Counted from the first letter of the stretch, positions 48,219 through 56,931 are shown. The stretch is DNA of 64,000 nt from Clostridiaceae bacterium (GCA_018432235.1 JAHDLO010000010.1:310001-374000); one strand, 5' to 3'. Numbers and translations are program-made. Notes: generated from the sequence alone by a model not told the origin.

Positions 48219-48253
48219 ATAAATGCATTTTGCAGCTGACAAAATGCATTTAT
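48219..48253. repeat. Perfect 14-bp inverted repeat
   Basis: ATAAATGCATTTTG (48219-48232) and CAAAATGCATTTAT (48240-48253) flank a 7-base loop, just beyond the lctP operator. No T-run follows, so it is not a normal terminator. The remaining 48254-48630 stretch before the ABC-F gene holds nothing I recognise. Confidence 0.5.
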
Positions 48254-48658
48254 CACATAAGCTATAGCATTCCCCTACCCCTCCTTGAAGCATTGATTCA
48301 GCTCCAAGCTTATGCATAGTGACCTTCATAAAGTCCTATACATAAGTAAAATTACAAGTATGAGTATTGTAATTTAATTAGACCGTTAATTAGAACATGT
48401 ACTATTTTATAATAAGACTCCTATTAAATCAATAATTATCTGAATAATCTGTGTATTTATTTTTTAACAATGTTTTAGAATATTTAAAGTAATTAAAAAA
48501 TACTTGACATTGCTATAGCTGTGCTTCGGGGCTAGAACACCTTTAATGCCCAGTATTATTCGGTTAAATAATTATCATTTCTTTCCTCCCTCTGCCTTTA
48601 TTAAAAGTCTGTTTTTTGTTAAAATAGTAATATTCACGACCATTTAGGAGGCGCTTTT

Positions 48659-50581
48659 ATGATTATCTTATCCTGTAACAACCTAACCAAATATTTTGGT
48701 GTTGATATAATACTTGAAAAAATCACCTTCAGCCTACAGGCTGGTGAAAGAGTAGGACTTGTGGGCGTAAATGGGGCAGGTAAATCCACCCTCTTTAAAA
48801 TCCTTACGGGCCAGCTTCCCTATGACACAGGAGATTTGTTTATAGCCAAGACCACCTCAGTCGGTTATCTAGAGCAAAGCGGAGGATATACAGAGGGTAA
48901 TACAATTCTCGATGAAGCCCTAACAGTTTACACCTGGCTTATTGAAATGGAGAATAGCCTGAGAAGAATGGAGCTTGAAATTGCAGACCTTAGCGATTCC
49001 AACAATGCCCAAGCCTTAGAGGAGCTTATGAACCAGTATTCTACACTTCTGGAGAAGTTTGATAGAAACAATGGCTACGGCTTTAGAAGCACAGTAAGGG
49101 GAGTGCTAAAGGGCTTAGGCTTTCAGGAGCTGGATTTTCAGCAGCCAGTAGCACAGTTAAGTGGCGGTGAAAAAACACGGCTTTCCCTCGCTAAGCTTCT
49201 TTTGTCAAAGCCAGATATTCTGTTGTTGGACGAGCCTACAAATCATCTTGACATAGAGGCTGTAGAGTGGCTGGAGGGGTTTTTAAGGGATTATTCCGGA
49301 ACAGTATTACTCATATCCCATGATCGATATTTTTTAGATCAGCTGGTGACACGGGTTCTTGAAATAGAAAGGCATCAATTAATAAGCTACAACGGTAATT
49401 ACTCAGAATTTGTTCAAAGAAAGCGGATAATGCAAGAGCAGCAGCTTCGAGAATATCAAAATAACCAAAAAGAAATCGAAAGGCAAAAGGATATCATTAG
49501 ACGCTTAAGGCAGCACGGCACAGAAAAGCTGATTAACAGAGCAAAGAGCAGAGAAAAACAGCTGTCAAAGCTTGAGATAGTGGAGTCGCCACAGCATATG
49601 CAAAAGAAGGCAAAGATTAGCTTTCACTCTCAGAACAGAAGCGGTAATGATGTGTTACAGGTAGAGGCCCTCGGCAAGAATTTCAGTGACTTTCAACTTT
49701 TTGAGAACGTCTCCTTTGATTTATACAGAGGAGAGAGGGCTGCCCTAATAGGACCTAACGGCATAGGTAAATCTACATTGTTTAAAATGCTGCTAGAGGA
49801 GACAGATATTTCTTCTGGCACCGTGCAAATTGGCCATAATGTTGAGATCGGATACTATGATCAGGAGCAGAGAAATCTAAATCCCGACAATACCATTATA
49901 AATGAGATTTGGGAAGACTATCCCCTTATGAAGGAAACTGAGGTAAGGACCCTCTTAGGCTCCTTTCTCTTCCATGACGAGGAGGTCTTTAAGTCCATAG
50001 CCTCTTTAAGCGGAGGTGAGAAGGCACGCCTTTCCTTATTGAAGCTAATTCTTTCTAAATCTAACCTTCTATTACTGGATGAGCCTACTAACCACCTTGA
50101 CATACTGGCAAAGGAGGTGCTGGAGGAGGCATTATTAAATTACGACGGCACAATTTTGGTTATCTCCCATGACCGTTACTTCCTCAATAGAATATCCAGT
50201 AAAATCATTGAATTGGGCAAAGAAGGGTCAGATATATATTTAGGCAACTATGATTATTATTATGCAAAAAAGAAGGAGCTGGAGGAGAGCCTTGATGAGA
50301 TGCCAGCTGAAGAAAAAACTAAAACTCAGCAGAAGGAGGATCGTCGTCGAGAAAAAGAGGAAAAAAATCGTCTCAAGGAAAGAAAGGCCAACAGAGATCG
50401 GCTGGAGGCCAGCATTATGCAGCTGGAGGAGGATCTAACAAAGCTGCAAGAGGACTTGTGCAAGGAGGAAATATACGCTAATCCCGATAAGAGTAAAGAG
50501 GTTAATCAAGAGATTACGACACTTCAAATTGAAATAGAAAATTTATATGCAGAATGGGAATCTGCTATTGACATAGAGTAA
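48659..50581 (+). CDS. ABC-F family ATPase
   Basis: Soluble ribosome-associated ABC-F protein of 640 residues with two ATPase domains and no membrane part. The first has GVNGAGKST near 37-45, LSGGEKTRLSLAKLL near 166-180 and LLDEPTNHLD; the second has GPNGIGKST near 365-373 and LSGGEKARLSLLKLI near 449-463. The Arg/Lys-rich inter-domain linker (about 240-310) and the coiled-coil C-terminus (about 545-640) resemble Bacillus YdiF/Uup types. The ATG follows AGGAGG. It is probably a translation factor rather than a resistance protein, but that cannot be settled. Confidence 0.92.
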   Translation: MIILSCNNLTKYFGVDIILEKITFSLQAGERVGLVGVNGAGKSTLFKILTGQLPYDTGDLFIAKTTSVGYLEQSGGYTEGNTILDEALTVYTWLIEMENSLRRMELEIADLSDSNNAQALEELMNQYSTLLEKFDRNNGYGFRSTVRGVLKGLGFQELDFQQPVAQLSGGEKTRLSLAKLLLSKPDILLLDEPTNHLDIEAVEWLEGFLRDYSGTVLLISHDRYFLDQLVTRVLEIERHQLISYNGNYSEFVQRKRIMQEQQLREYQNNQKEIERQKDIIRRLRQHGTEKLINRAKSREKQLSKLEIVESPQHMQKKAKISFHSQNRSGNDVLQVEALGKNFSDFQLFENVSFDLYRGERAALIGPNGIGKSTLFKMLLEETDISSGTVQIGHNVEIGYYDQEQRNLNPDNTIINEIWEDYPLMKETEVRTLLGSFLFHDEEVFKSIASLSGGEKARLSLLKLILSKSNLLLLDEPTNHLDILAKEVLEEALLNYDGTILVISHDRYFLNRISSKIIELGKEGSDIYLGNYDYYYAKKKELEESLDEMPAEEKTKTQQKEDRRREKEEKNRLKERKANRDRLEASIMQLEEDLTKLQEDLCKEEIYANPDKSKEVNQEITTLQIEIENLYAEWESAIDIE

Positions 50582-50600
50582 TAAAATCGATAAACTGTTT

Positions 50601-50632
50601 TTGTTAACCATTTTATTGTTTTGAGTTAACGA
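50601..50632 (+). promoter_or_regulatory. Probable BirA operator of bioY
   Basis: TTGTTAAC (50601-50608) and GTTAACGA (50625-50632) are inverted half-sites 16 bases apart, immediately before bioY's ribosome site. This matches the Firmicutes BirA operator layout, so biotin-dependent repression of bioY is expected. Confidence 0.75.
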
Positions 50633-50645
50633 AAGGAGAATATCG

Positions 50646-51209
50646 ATGAAATTTACAACTAGAGAATTAGTTTTAGTCGGATTATTTGCTGCCATTACAG
50701 CGGTTTGTGCACAAATTTCCATTCCTTTACCCTTTACTACAGTTCCCTTTACATTACAGGTCTTTGCCGTATTTTTAACTGGGGCGATATTGGGCAAAAG
50801 ACTGGGGGCTGCATCAATGTTCGTCTACCTGCTGATCGGGGCTGTGGGTATACCTGTATTTGCCAGCTTTACTGGAGGGCTTTCTCGAATTACAGGACCC
50901 ACCGGAGGATATCTGCTGTCATATCCGTTAGTTGCCTTCTTGATTGGTTCTATTTATGAAAAAAGAGAGGATTTATTCTCCAGAGTCCTAGCCATGCTCT
51001 TAGGGATTGCTGTCGTATACCTTATAGGTGTCACTCAGCTTAAGTATGTTGCAGGCTATCCGTGGGCTACAGCCTACATATATGGTGCGGCCCCCTTCAT
51101 CGTATTTGATATCATAAAGGCATTTGCTGCAGTAATTGTATCACAGGCTGTAATTCGTTCATTAAAAGTAAGCAACCTGCTGCCATATAGCTTAGGACAG
51201 CGCAATTAA
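50646..51209 (+). CDS. bioY: Biotin transporter substrate-binding component BioY
   Basis: S-component of a biotin ECF transporter, 187 residues with about six membrane segments. It begins MKFTTRELVLVGLFAAITAV, and the BioY signature LTGAILGKRLGAASMFVYLL near 44-63 and GGLSRITGPTGGYLLSYPL near 77-95 are intact. The start follows AAAGGAG. The predicted BirA operator overlaps its leader. No ECF ATPase/T-component genes are adjacent, so it probably shares a housekeeping module. Confidence 0.95.
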   Translation: MKFTTRELVLVGLFAAITAVCAQISIPLPFTTVPFTLQVFAVFLTGAILGKRLGAASMFVYLLIGAVGIPVFASFTGGLSRITGPTGGYLLSYPLVAFLIGSIYEKREDLFSRVLAMLLGIAVVYLIGVTQLKYVAGYPWATAYIYGAAPFIVFDIIKAFAAVIVSQAVIRSLKVSNLLPYSLGQRN

Positions 51210-51235
51210 TCTATTGCAAATTCCTAAAGCTTCTT

Positions 51236-51270
51236 AAAACTAAGATCCTCCTGGAGGGCCTTAGTTTTTT
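51236..51270 (+). terminator. Terminator of bioY
   Basis: AAACTAAG and CCTCC pair with GGAGG and CTTAGTTT, followed by a T-run, 27 bases past the bioY stop. Confidence 0.92.
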
Positions 51271-51537
51271 AATTATTAAAGGAAATTGCATAATAAAGAT
51301 AAGCACCTGTTTATGCAAAGTCAAAATTTCCTCAGTTCTTAATCTTTTTTTTAATGGTTCAATGGGTGATAAACTTTTAACCTTGTATAAACTACTGTAT
51401 TTATGTATCCTATGTTAATATGCGATTTCCTCAGTTAAAATAGACTTCGACAATAATCCTTGAAAATATACTTATGTTAACTTATTGCCTCTGTAGTTTT
51501 TTGTCTCTTGCTGCTGGATTTCTTGATTAAAAATACA

Positions 51538-51667
51538 CTATCCACATCAATCCACAAGATATCCACAGTACCCACAAACTTATCCACATTTGATTTTTGT
51601 GTTTATACTTAGCTTCCCTTCCGCATCCACACTATACACATTAACAGTGGATAACTCCTGTGAATAA
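51538..51667. other. Cluster of DnaA-box-like sequences
   Basis: TTATCCACA is exact at 51580-51588. One-mismatch forms occur at 51538 (CTATCCACA), 51559 (ATATCCACA), 51646 (AGTGGATAA, reverse) and 51659 (TGTGAATAA, reverse). Weaker forms occur at 51548, 51568, 51623 and 51632. Nine boxes in 130 bases is far above chance. dnaA and dnaN are not nearby, so this is more likely a DnaA-binding cluster that tunes initiation or expression than the chromosomal origin. The flanking 51271-51537 stretch is AT-rich and otherwise empty. Confidence 0.6.
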
Positions 51668-51741
51668 TTTACTGAGGTTATAAACAGTCATAAAAACACC
51701 CCACCTTACCTAATTTCGTGGGGTTGTTGCTTGACATAAAA

Positions 51742-51861
51742 TCAAATAAGCCTCACCCAAGACGCATTCCGTCCCTTACCTGTAACGTCTATTTTTACTT
51801 CCTCCTTTAGCTTAGACAATACTCTATTTATTGTAGATTCTCCTACATCCGGACTGTTAAT
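51742..51861 (-). pseudogene. Fragment of a winged-helix protein gene
   Basis: Translated on the minus strand, about 39 codons read INSPDVGESTINRVLSKLKE then VTGKGRNASWVRLI and a stop. This is a typical C-terminal winged-helix of the kind found at the end of Fic/AlbA_2-type proteins. An in-frame stop at 51862-51864 and the absence of a start codon show it is a remnant. It lies beside the DnaA-box cluster. Confidence 0.55.
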
Positions 51862-52067
51862 TTAATAAACATAGTCATTTACGATCAAAATGAGTATGTT
51901 TATCTTATTATGACTATATTATGGATATATTATAGTCTAGTTGTAGCACGAACTTCAGATAATTCTGCTGTAGTAATGATATCAGCAGTATTATTTAAAA
52001 GGCCACTACTTTGATATGATAACTTTCTGGTAGGACTCAAAAAAACTTCTTAAATCTAGACAATAAA

Positions 52068-52096
52068 GATGCCCATCCAGAGGATAGGCATCTCAA
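52068..52096 (-). terminator. Terminator after the pre-peptide gene
   Basis: AGATGCC and ATCC pair with GGAT and GGCATCT around a 3-base loop, with a single mismatch. On the minus strand TTTATTGTC follows. It closes the regulator/pre-peptide unit. Confidence 0.65.
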
Positions 52097-52116
52097 TTTA
52101 TTTTTTGATTAAATAG

Positions 52117-52242
52117 CTATTTGTTTATAGTGATTATGTAAGACCAGGTTGTTGGAGTGGTATGACCGGCAAATACAATCCCCGTACCTGCCAATAATGT
52201 GCTTATAATAATTAATAATGCCACCAGCTTTTTAAATTTCAT
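52117..52242 (-). CDS. Small secreted pre-peptide, putative RRNPP signal
   Basis: A 41-residue protein, too short for normal gene calling. A lysine start (MKFKKLV) and a hydrophobic core lead to a signal-peptidase-like site after GIVFA. The predicted mature tail is GHTTPTTWSYIITINK, 16 residues. The ATG at 52240-52242 lies 14 bases after the stop of the HTH-TPR regulator gene, with its ribosome site in that gap, so the two are co-transcribed. This is the standard arrangement of RRNPP receptor and pheromone genes (Phr, PapR, NprX types). The active peptide is usually a shorter C-terminal fragment. Confidence 0.72.
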   Translation of the reverse strand: MKFKKLVALLIIISTLLAGTGIVFAGHTTPTTWSYIITINK

Positions 52243-52256
52243 TCCCTCATCTCCCT

Positions 52257-53606
52257 TTATGTATTTTCTTGGATGCTTAATCCAAGCTTTAATAACCTTT
52301 TGCTATAGGCGGGGTTTTTTTCAGCAAAATAATAGGAATTCTCGAAAAATAGCCTTTCGATACATGCCTTTTCACCGTCAGCCAGTTCATTGTTATTCAG
52401 AAGCTCTACTACCTCATTTACTGTATTGATCAGGGCCTCCTCATTATCAGCTTTACAATAAACCCTGCACAAGAATCCATAGGTCTTAACCAGCACCAGC
52501 AGGTTTTGCTCCTTCATATTACTCTTTTTCAGCATTAATAAATGCTTTTCTGCCGTAGCATATTTATTCATTTCAATGTAGGTCTTTGCAATGTCTAAGA
52601 GTATGTCATTAATAGTATGATCAAAATTCTTAATCTCAAATTTATCTGAAATCTTATTATAACACTTATATGAAAACTCAAGGGCCATCTCATGCTCCTG
52701 CATCTCAAAATAAATTACTGAGGTATTATTATATATATGAAGAATTCTTTCAATGGAATACTCCTCCATAGGTCCCCGTAATAGCTCCTGGTATATCTCC
52801 ATGGCTATGGCTAATTCCTTTTTATGTAGATAGCAACCGGCCTTTAAAATACTGATATCTGCTCTTTCATTTAAGCTTAAGCGGTCCGCCTTAAGCTCCA
52901 GCTTCACCAGCTCCGCCAAGCATGAATCATACTCCTTAAGCCTTTTATATGCCAAAGCCTTATTAAACAAGGCCCTTTTATATATGTTAAAATACTGTTC
53001 ATTACTACTATCCCTTATCATTCCCACTGCATAATTGTTCAGCATGATGGACTCCTGATAATTTTCCTGCCAATAGGCACATCTTGCTAATCTAATAATC
53101 ACCACGCTGCGGCTATAGGCATCACTTTCAGGGGTTAGGCTTTCAAAAATCCGCATATTGTATAAATAGCTTTTATGATACTGGCCCTTTTTAAAATACC
53201 AGTCACCGGCCAGCTCATAAATTTTAATTTTTCTGTGGGGTATGTCCCATTCCTCCAGTATTTCCTCGGCCCTTCTCAGCTCCTCGGCAAATATGATATC
53301 TCCCTTTGTCATACTGCTTTCCATGGCGTCAATGATATCCCCCAGAATTCTTTCGGCCTGAGAAACCTCGTCCTCCAAAAGAAACTCTGTCGTTACCAAA
53401 ATTCCCTTGTTTCTTCCACTGTTATTCATAGCCTCAGCGATTATTCCAGCGGTCTCCGGTGTCAGCCTGGATTTTCTGTTTTCAATATAGCTGATGAGAT
53501 TTCTGGTTATTTTCCCATTAGTCAGGTCCTCCTGATTTAGCCCCATCAGCCTACGCAGCCTTTTTACCTTTTCCCCACTGGGGATTATCATATTCTCCAG
53601 TATCAT
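52257..53606 (-). CDS. HTH-TPR transcriptional regulator, putative RRNPP quorum-sensing receptor
   Basis: A 449-residue cytoplasmic protein. An N-terminal Xre-type helix-turn-helix (VKRLRRLMGLNQEDLTNGKI near 14-33) is followed by tetratricopeptide-like helices across about 70-440 (for example LFNKALAYKRLKEYDSCLAE and LLDIAKTYIEMNKYATAEKH). PlcR/NprR-type receptors have this build and bind short re-imported peptides. The ATG follows AGGAG. A gene for a small secreted peptide follows directly. Targets are unknown; the pair may regulate itself or a distant process such as sporulation. Confidence 0.85.
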   Translation of the reverse strand: MILENMIIPSGEKVKRLRRLMGLNQEDLTNGKITRNLISYIENRKSRLTPETAGIIAEAMNNSGRNKGILVTTEFLLEDEVSQAERILGDIIDAMESSMTKGDIIFAEELRRAEEILEEWDIPHRKIKIYELAGDWYFKKGQYHKSYLYNMRIFESLTPESDAYSRSVVIIRLARCAYWQENYQESIMLNNYAVGMIRDSSNEQYFNIYKRALFNKALAYKRLKEYDSCLAELVKLELKADRLSLNERADISILKAGCYLHKKELAIAMEIYQELLRGPMEEYSIERILHIYNNTSVIYFEMQEHEMALEFSYKCYNKISDKFEIKNFDHTINDILLDIAKTYIEMNKYATAEKHLLMLKKSNMKEQNLLVLVKTYGFLCRVYCKADNEEALINTVNEVVELLNNNELADGEKACIERLFFENSYYFAEKNPAYSKRLLKLGLSIQENT

Positions 53607-53784
53607 TTTATCTCCTACTTTTTCCCAAAATAGTATTATTATATATATAATAACATTTTTTTGAGAAAAGTAAATAAGCCTAGTTAAAATATTTACCCTT
53701 CTTTATAATATTTTTTATATGACAACAAATATGTTGTCATTACGCCATTTCATAGTTGGCTTCCATGGTCTTCTATTCAAATAA

Positions 53785-53820
53785 CAAAAGCAACACCACC
53801 CATAAGGCAGTATTGCTTTG
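53785..53820 (-). terminator. Terminator of the 53-residue protein gene
   Basis: CAAAAGCAACACCACC (53785-53800) pairs with GGCAGTATTGCTTTG (53806-53820) with two or three wobble or mismatch positions. The minus-strand continuation is U-rich. Confidence 0.65.
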
Positions 53821-53870
53821 TAATGATTTTAAAGTATGATAGCTTTTTCAAATAATATGTACAAGCCCTA

Positions 53871-54032
53871 TTAGTTCTTTCGTCCCTGAGTTAATTCTTT
53901 AATCAGCTTCTCATTATCCTTGTTCTTTTCCAGCAGTGCATTGATTATGTCATGCATATTGTCGATTAACAGCAGCAGGTCCTTTTTGTCGGTATCAACA
54001 TTAACCTTCTTCATCCAGCTTAGCATTTCCAT
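53871..54032 (-). CDS. Small helical protein of unknown function
   Basis: A 53-residue acidic/basic amphipathic protein beginning MEMLSWMKKVNVDTDKKDLL and ending LIKELTQGRKN, predicted as one long helix or coiled coil. The ATG at 54030-54032 is preceded by AAGGGGG at good spacing and the gene is followed by a terminator, which supports a real gene. It lies downstream of tsaD, possibly in its transcript. No family recognised. Confidence 0.65.
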   Translation of the reverse strand: MEMLSWMKKVNVDTDKKDLLLLIDNMHDIINALLEKNKDNEKLIKELTQGRKN

Positions 54033-54130
54033 GAATTTTCCCCCTTAAGTTTAATTTCTACTTGATTATAACATAGTAAAAACCTCACTTTAAGCGGCAA
54101 TGATTTGTATTAATTGAAAATCCTACTAAT

Positions 54131-55171
54131 TTAATACCTGTCTCCAATTTTAAGGCTGGGTACCGCATTCAAATGCATATCTGACCTAAGACCTCTTATA
54201 TAGTCATAATAGGCAACACAGCCTATCATGGCAGCATTATCAGTGCAGAGCTTCAATGATGGATACCGAAGGTCTATTCCATTTTTTTCACACTCTGACA
54301 TTAATAAGCTTCTCAGACCACTGTTAGCCGCAACGCCTCCTGCCAGAACCACCTGCTTCACGCCCTTTTCTAAGGCGCATTTTACTGTCTTTTCTGTCAG
54401 TATCTCTATAACCGCCGCTTGAAAGGCAGCCGCCACATTTGCCACGTTTATTTCTGATCCTTTCATTCGTTCACTATTCAGATAGTTTAGCACCGCTGAC
54501 TTTAACCCGCTAAAGCTAAAGTCATAGCTGCCCTCCTCCAAATATGCCTTAGGAAAGCTGATTGCACTTTTATCCCCCAGCTTTGAAAGCTTATCGATTT
54601 CAGGGCCCCCCGGATAATTTAAGCCCAATGCCCTTGCCACCTTATCAAAGGCCTCTCCCGCAGCATCGTCTCTTGTTCGTCCCAGTATTTCATACTCACC
54701 ATAATCCTTCATATACACCAGATGAGAATGTCCTCCCGATACGATCAAGCATACAAACGGAGGCTCTAGCTCCTTATGATCTATAAAATTAGCATATATA
54801 TGACCTTCTATATGATTAACGCCATTAAGAGGTATCTCTCTGGCATAGGCTATGGCCTTTGCTGCCGAAAGTCCCACCAGCAGTGCCCCCACTAACCCTG
54901 GACCATAGGTTACGCCTACATGGGTAATATCAGAAAACCCCATTCCGGCCTCCTCTAAAGCCAACTCAATTACCTGGTTTATGCTTTCTATATGCTTTCT
55001 TGAGGCAACCTCAGGCACCACGCCACCAAACTTCTGATGCTGCTCTATCTGTGTTGCTATAATATTTGTTAACACCTCTCTACCATTTCTTAATATGCTA
55101 ACTGAGGTTTCATCACAGCTGGTCTCTATCGCCAAGGTGATGATATCCTTTTTGTCCTCTGTCTGAATCAT
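54131..55171 (-). CDS. tsaD: tRNA N6-adenosine threonylcarbamoyltransferase TsaD
   Basis: Universal enzyme that, with TsaB and TsaE, makes t6A37 in ANN-decoding tRNAs. The 346-residue protein has the ASKHA fold: [14 protein letters not shown] near 15-28, [20 protein letters not shown] near 88-107 and the metal-binding [10 protein letters not shown] near 120-129. [12 protein letters not shown] lies near the C-terminus. tsaB and tsaE are not adjacent. Confidence 0.97.
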   Translation of the reverse strand: MIQTEDKKDIITLAIETSCDETSVSILRNGREVLTNIIATQIEQHQKFGGVVPEVASRKHIESINQVIELALEEAGMGFSDITHVGVTYGPGLVGALLVGLSAAKAIAYAREIPLNGVNHIEGHIYANFIDHKELEPPFVCLIVSGGHSHLVYMKDYGEYEILGRTRDDAAGEAFDKVARALGLNYPGGPEIDKLSKLGDKSAISFPKAYLEEGSYDFSFSGLKSAVLNYLNSERMKGSEINVANVAAAFQAAVIEILTEKTVKCALEKGVKQVVLAGGVAANSGLRSLLMSECEKNGIDLRYPSLKLCTDNAAMIGCVAYYDYIRGLRSDMHLNAVPSLKIGDRY

Positions 55172-55330
55172 TAATTTTTTTCGCTCCTCATTTTTAGAAT
55201 ACTCTTCTTATTATATCATTATAATCCCAAAGTAAAGCAAATCCTATAGCATTGTTTTAAAATTTCCTTTACAATCCATCAAATAGTTTTAAAGCTTATG
55301 GTAAATAATAAGCTTGAAGGAGCTGATATA

Positions 55331-55564
55331 ATGCCGAAGAAATATCATGTTAAAAGCAATGAAGATTTAAATAATTTAAGCGCCTCGATTAATTCCGGCA
55401 ACAATAAATCTCCGTCAAATTCCTCTGAATCACAGGAAACAATGGCCTATGATGAAAGCATTAATGTTATGCCAGATGGCATGCTGGAGTCCGTGAGTCC
55501 TACTGATATGGCAATACTGGCGGTGGCAAAGGCTTCTCCCGAGGTAAAGGATAATGACAAATAA
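55331..55564 (+). CDS. Small hydrophilic protein of unknown function
   Basis: A 77-residue, Ser/Asn-rich, probably disordered protein starting MPKKYHVKSNEDLNNLSASI. The C-terminal DMAILAVAKASPEV segment is more ordered. The ATG at 55331 has AAGGAG 9 bases upstream; an earlier in-frame ATG lacks one. A perfect terminator follows directly. It is divergent from tsaD. No family recognised. Confidence 0.68.
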   Translation: MPKKYHVKSNEDLNNLSASINSGNNKSPSNSSESQETMAYDESINVMPDGMLESVSPTDMAILAVAKASPEVKDNDK

Positions 55565-55600
55565 ATCGATAGCATTTGCTATCGATTTATTTTGTGGGCT
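55561..55600 (+). terminator. Terminator of the 77-residue protein gene
   Basis: ATAAATCGATAGCA (55561-55574) and TGCTATCGATTTAT (55577-55590) are perfect inverted arms overlapping the stop codon, followed by TTTTG. Confidence 0.88.
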
Positions 55601-55658
55601 ATATGTGCCTCATCGGAACTTCTCAGGACTTAACCTAAGTTTTAACTGCGGCGATCCA

Positions 55659-56888
55659 CTATTCCATCAGCCTCTTCTCACCCTCTAAGGCCCTATGCTT
55701 TGCGATATTTTGGGTTACCTCCAGTGTACCCATAAAGTTCCCGTCAGCATCTCTCACAGCGAAATATTGAATGTATATAAACATATCCTTCATCTGTATC
55801 CAGAAATCCACATGATCCTTTGCACCGCTTTTAAAATCATTTACTATCTTTTCAACCACATGAACACTTTGTGGCGGATGGCAGTTTTCGACCTTACGGC
55901 CTATAATTGCCTTGGTTCTAGTAAATATCCTCTCCTTGCCCTCTGAAAAGTATTTTACAATATTGTCCTTATCTACGTAGGTAATATCAATTGGCAAATG
56001 ATTAAAAATCATTTGAATTTCCTCAAGCTTTAAAATCCCTGTATCAAATTTTAAATATCCCTGAGGCGCCTTGCTCTGCACGATTTCATCCACAGCCTTA
56101 TCGTCTCTTTTACCCGGTTTCCAGCCCTTCTCCTCTTCTATCAGGCAGAAGCCGACTTCATGGCTCTCCTCCATAATCTGGCCCCATTCTTCCTCAGTCA
56201 AAAGCTCCAACGCTGTAGGGAATAGTATGTTTTCTTCCTTATAAATCATTGACTGGATGGCGGCAATAGCTTCTGAAAGCTTGGATGCCAGCTCTTGGCT
56301 TATGACCCTGCTCTCCCTTGCAGCCTTAATCAACTGAATAATATCCTTCAGCAGCCTTCTAATATCGTCATCGATACCCCACATAACTGAGGTGGGTCCG
56401 GTAAACTCATACTTTTCTAAATATGGAAACAGTAAATTTTCCTTACGACTATAGTGCTTATCGATGTCCAACAGCTGATTTACACTGCCCCAAAGCTTCA
56501 AAATCAGCTCCTCGTTATAGCCTTGATTGTTTTTTAGGGCATCAAGGGTGGGCAGCAGCTCTACATCAATTACCCTTTCAATAGCTCTATTTTCCTTTTT
56601 AAAGGTATACACCGGATGTCCTGGCGTCATATCTGCAGTAGGTGCTTGATCCAGACTCTCCTTAAAGACCTCTACGTGAACATCACAAAGCCGCTTCACC
56701 TCACTAACAGGGACCCCTCCTTTAATAATTGCCTCCTCCAGCTCAGCAATCTCCGTAGCTCCGATATTTTGAATCAGCTGCCCAAAACGGTCCTTTACAT
56801 CCTCTACTGTCTTACCATCATGCAATTCCTGAATTAATTCCTTAAGTACCTTTTGCCTTTCCTCACGATTATTAATTAGCTCGCTCAT
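55659..56888 (-). CDS. DUF438/hemerythrin/PAS protein
   Basis: A 409-residue cytoplasmic protein. An N-terminal DUF438 domain (about 1-75) is followed by a hemerythrin-like helical bundle with His/Glu ligands (DKHYSRKENLLFPYLEKYEF near 138-157; EENILFPTALELL near 218-230). The last part (about 285-400) is a PAS domain (NHLPIDITYVDKDNIVKYFS). Such proteins are thought to sense oxygen, NO or redox state through a di-iron site. DUF1858 at 57179 is its usual neighbour. Confidence 0.88.
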   Translation of the reverse strand: MSELINNREERQKVLKELIQELHDGKTVEDVKDRFGQLIQNIGATEIAELEEAIIKGGVPVSEVKRLCDVHVEVFKESLDQAPTADMTPGHPVYTFKKENRAIERVIDVELLPTLDALKNNQGYNEELILKLWGSVNQLLDIDKHYSRKENLLFPYLEKYEFTGPTSVMWGIDDDIRRLLKDIIQLIKAARESRVISQELASKLSEAIAAIQSMIYKEENILFPTALELLTEEEWGQIMEESHEVGFCLIEEEKGWKPGKRDDKAVDEIVQSKAPQGYLKFDTGILKLEEIQMIFNHLPIDITYVDKDNIVKYFSEGKERIFTRTKAIIGRKVENCHPPQSVHVVEKIVNDFKSGAKDHVDFWIQMKDMFIYIQYFAVRDADGNFMGTLEVTQNIAKHRALEGEKRLME

Positions 56889-56903
56889 ATGATACCTCCT
56901 TAT

Positions 56904-56931
56904 GTGTCAAGGGGACGGTTCTCCTGTCACC
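56904..56931 (+). repeat. REP-type element, copy 1
   Basis: GTGTCAAG followed by GGGGACGGTTCT and CCTGTCACC. Imperfect palindrome ends (GTGTCA/TGTCAC). First of two tandem copies with a 31-base period, before the DUF438 gene. Confidence 0.8.

Noticed and set aside
48200-48319. A 39-codon plus-strand frame starting inside the lctP operator.
   Set aside because: It overlaps the operator and the 14-bp inverted repeat, has only a weak ribosome site and a composition unlike nearby proteins; likely chance.
51538-51667. Calling the DnaA-box cluster the chromosomal origin.
   Set aside because: dnaA, dnaN, rpmH, rnpA and similar origin neighbours are absent, and box spacing alone is not enough.
51930-52060. 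An open minus-strand stretch reading VFLSPTRKLSYQSS then TAELSEVRATTRL.
   Set aside because: No convincing start or ribosome site and no recognised family; could be a remnant but support is too weak.
52159-52169. TGGTATGACCG, a near match to the lactate operator.
   Set aside because: It lies inside the pre-peptide coding sequence, is imperfect on one arm, and has no link to lactate genes.
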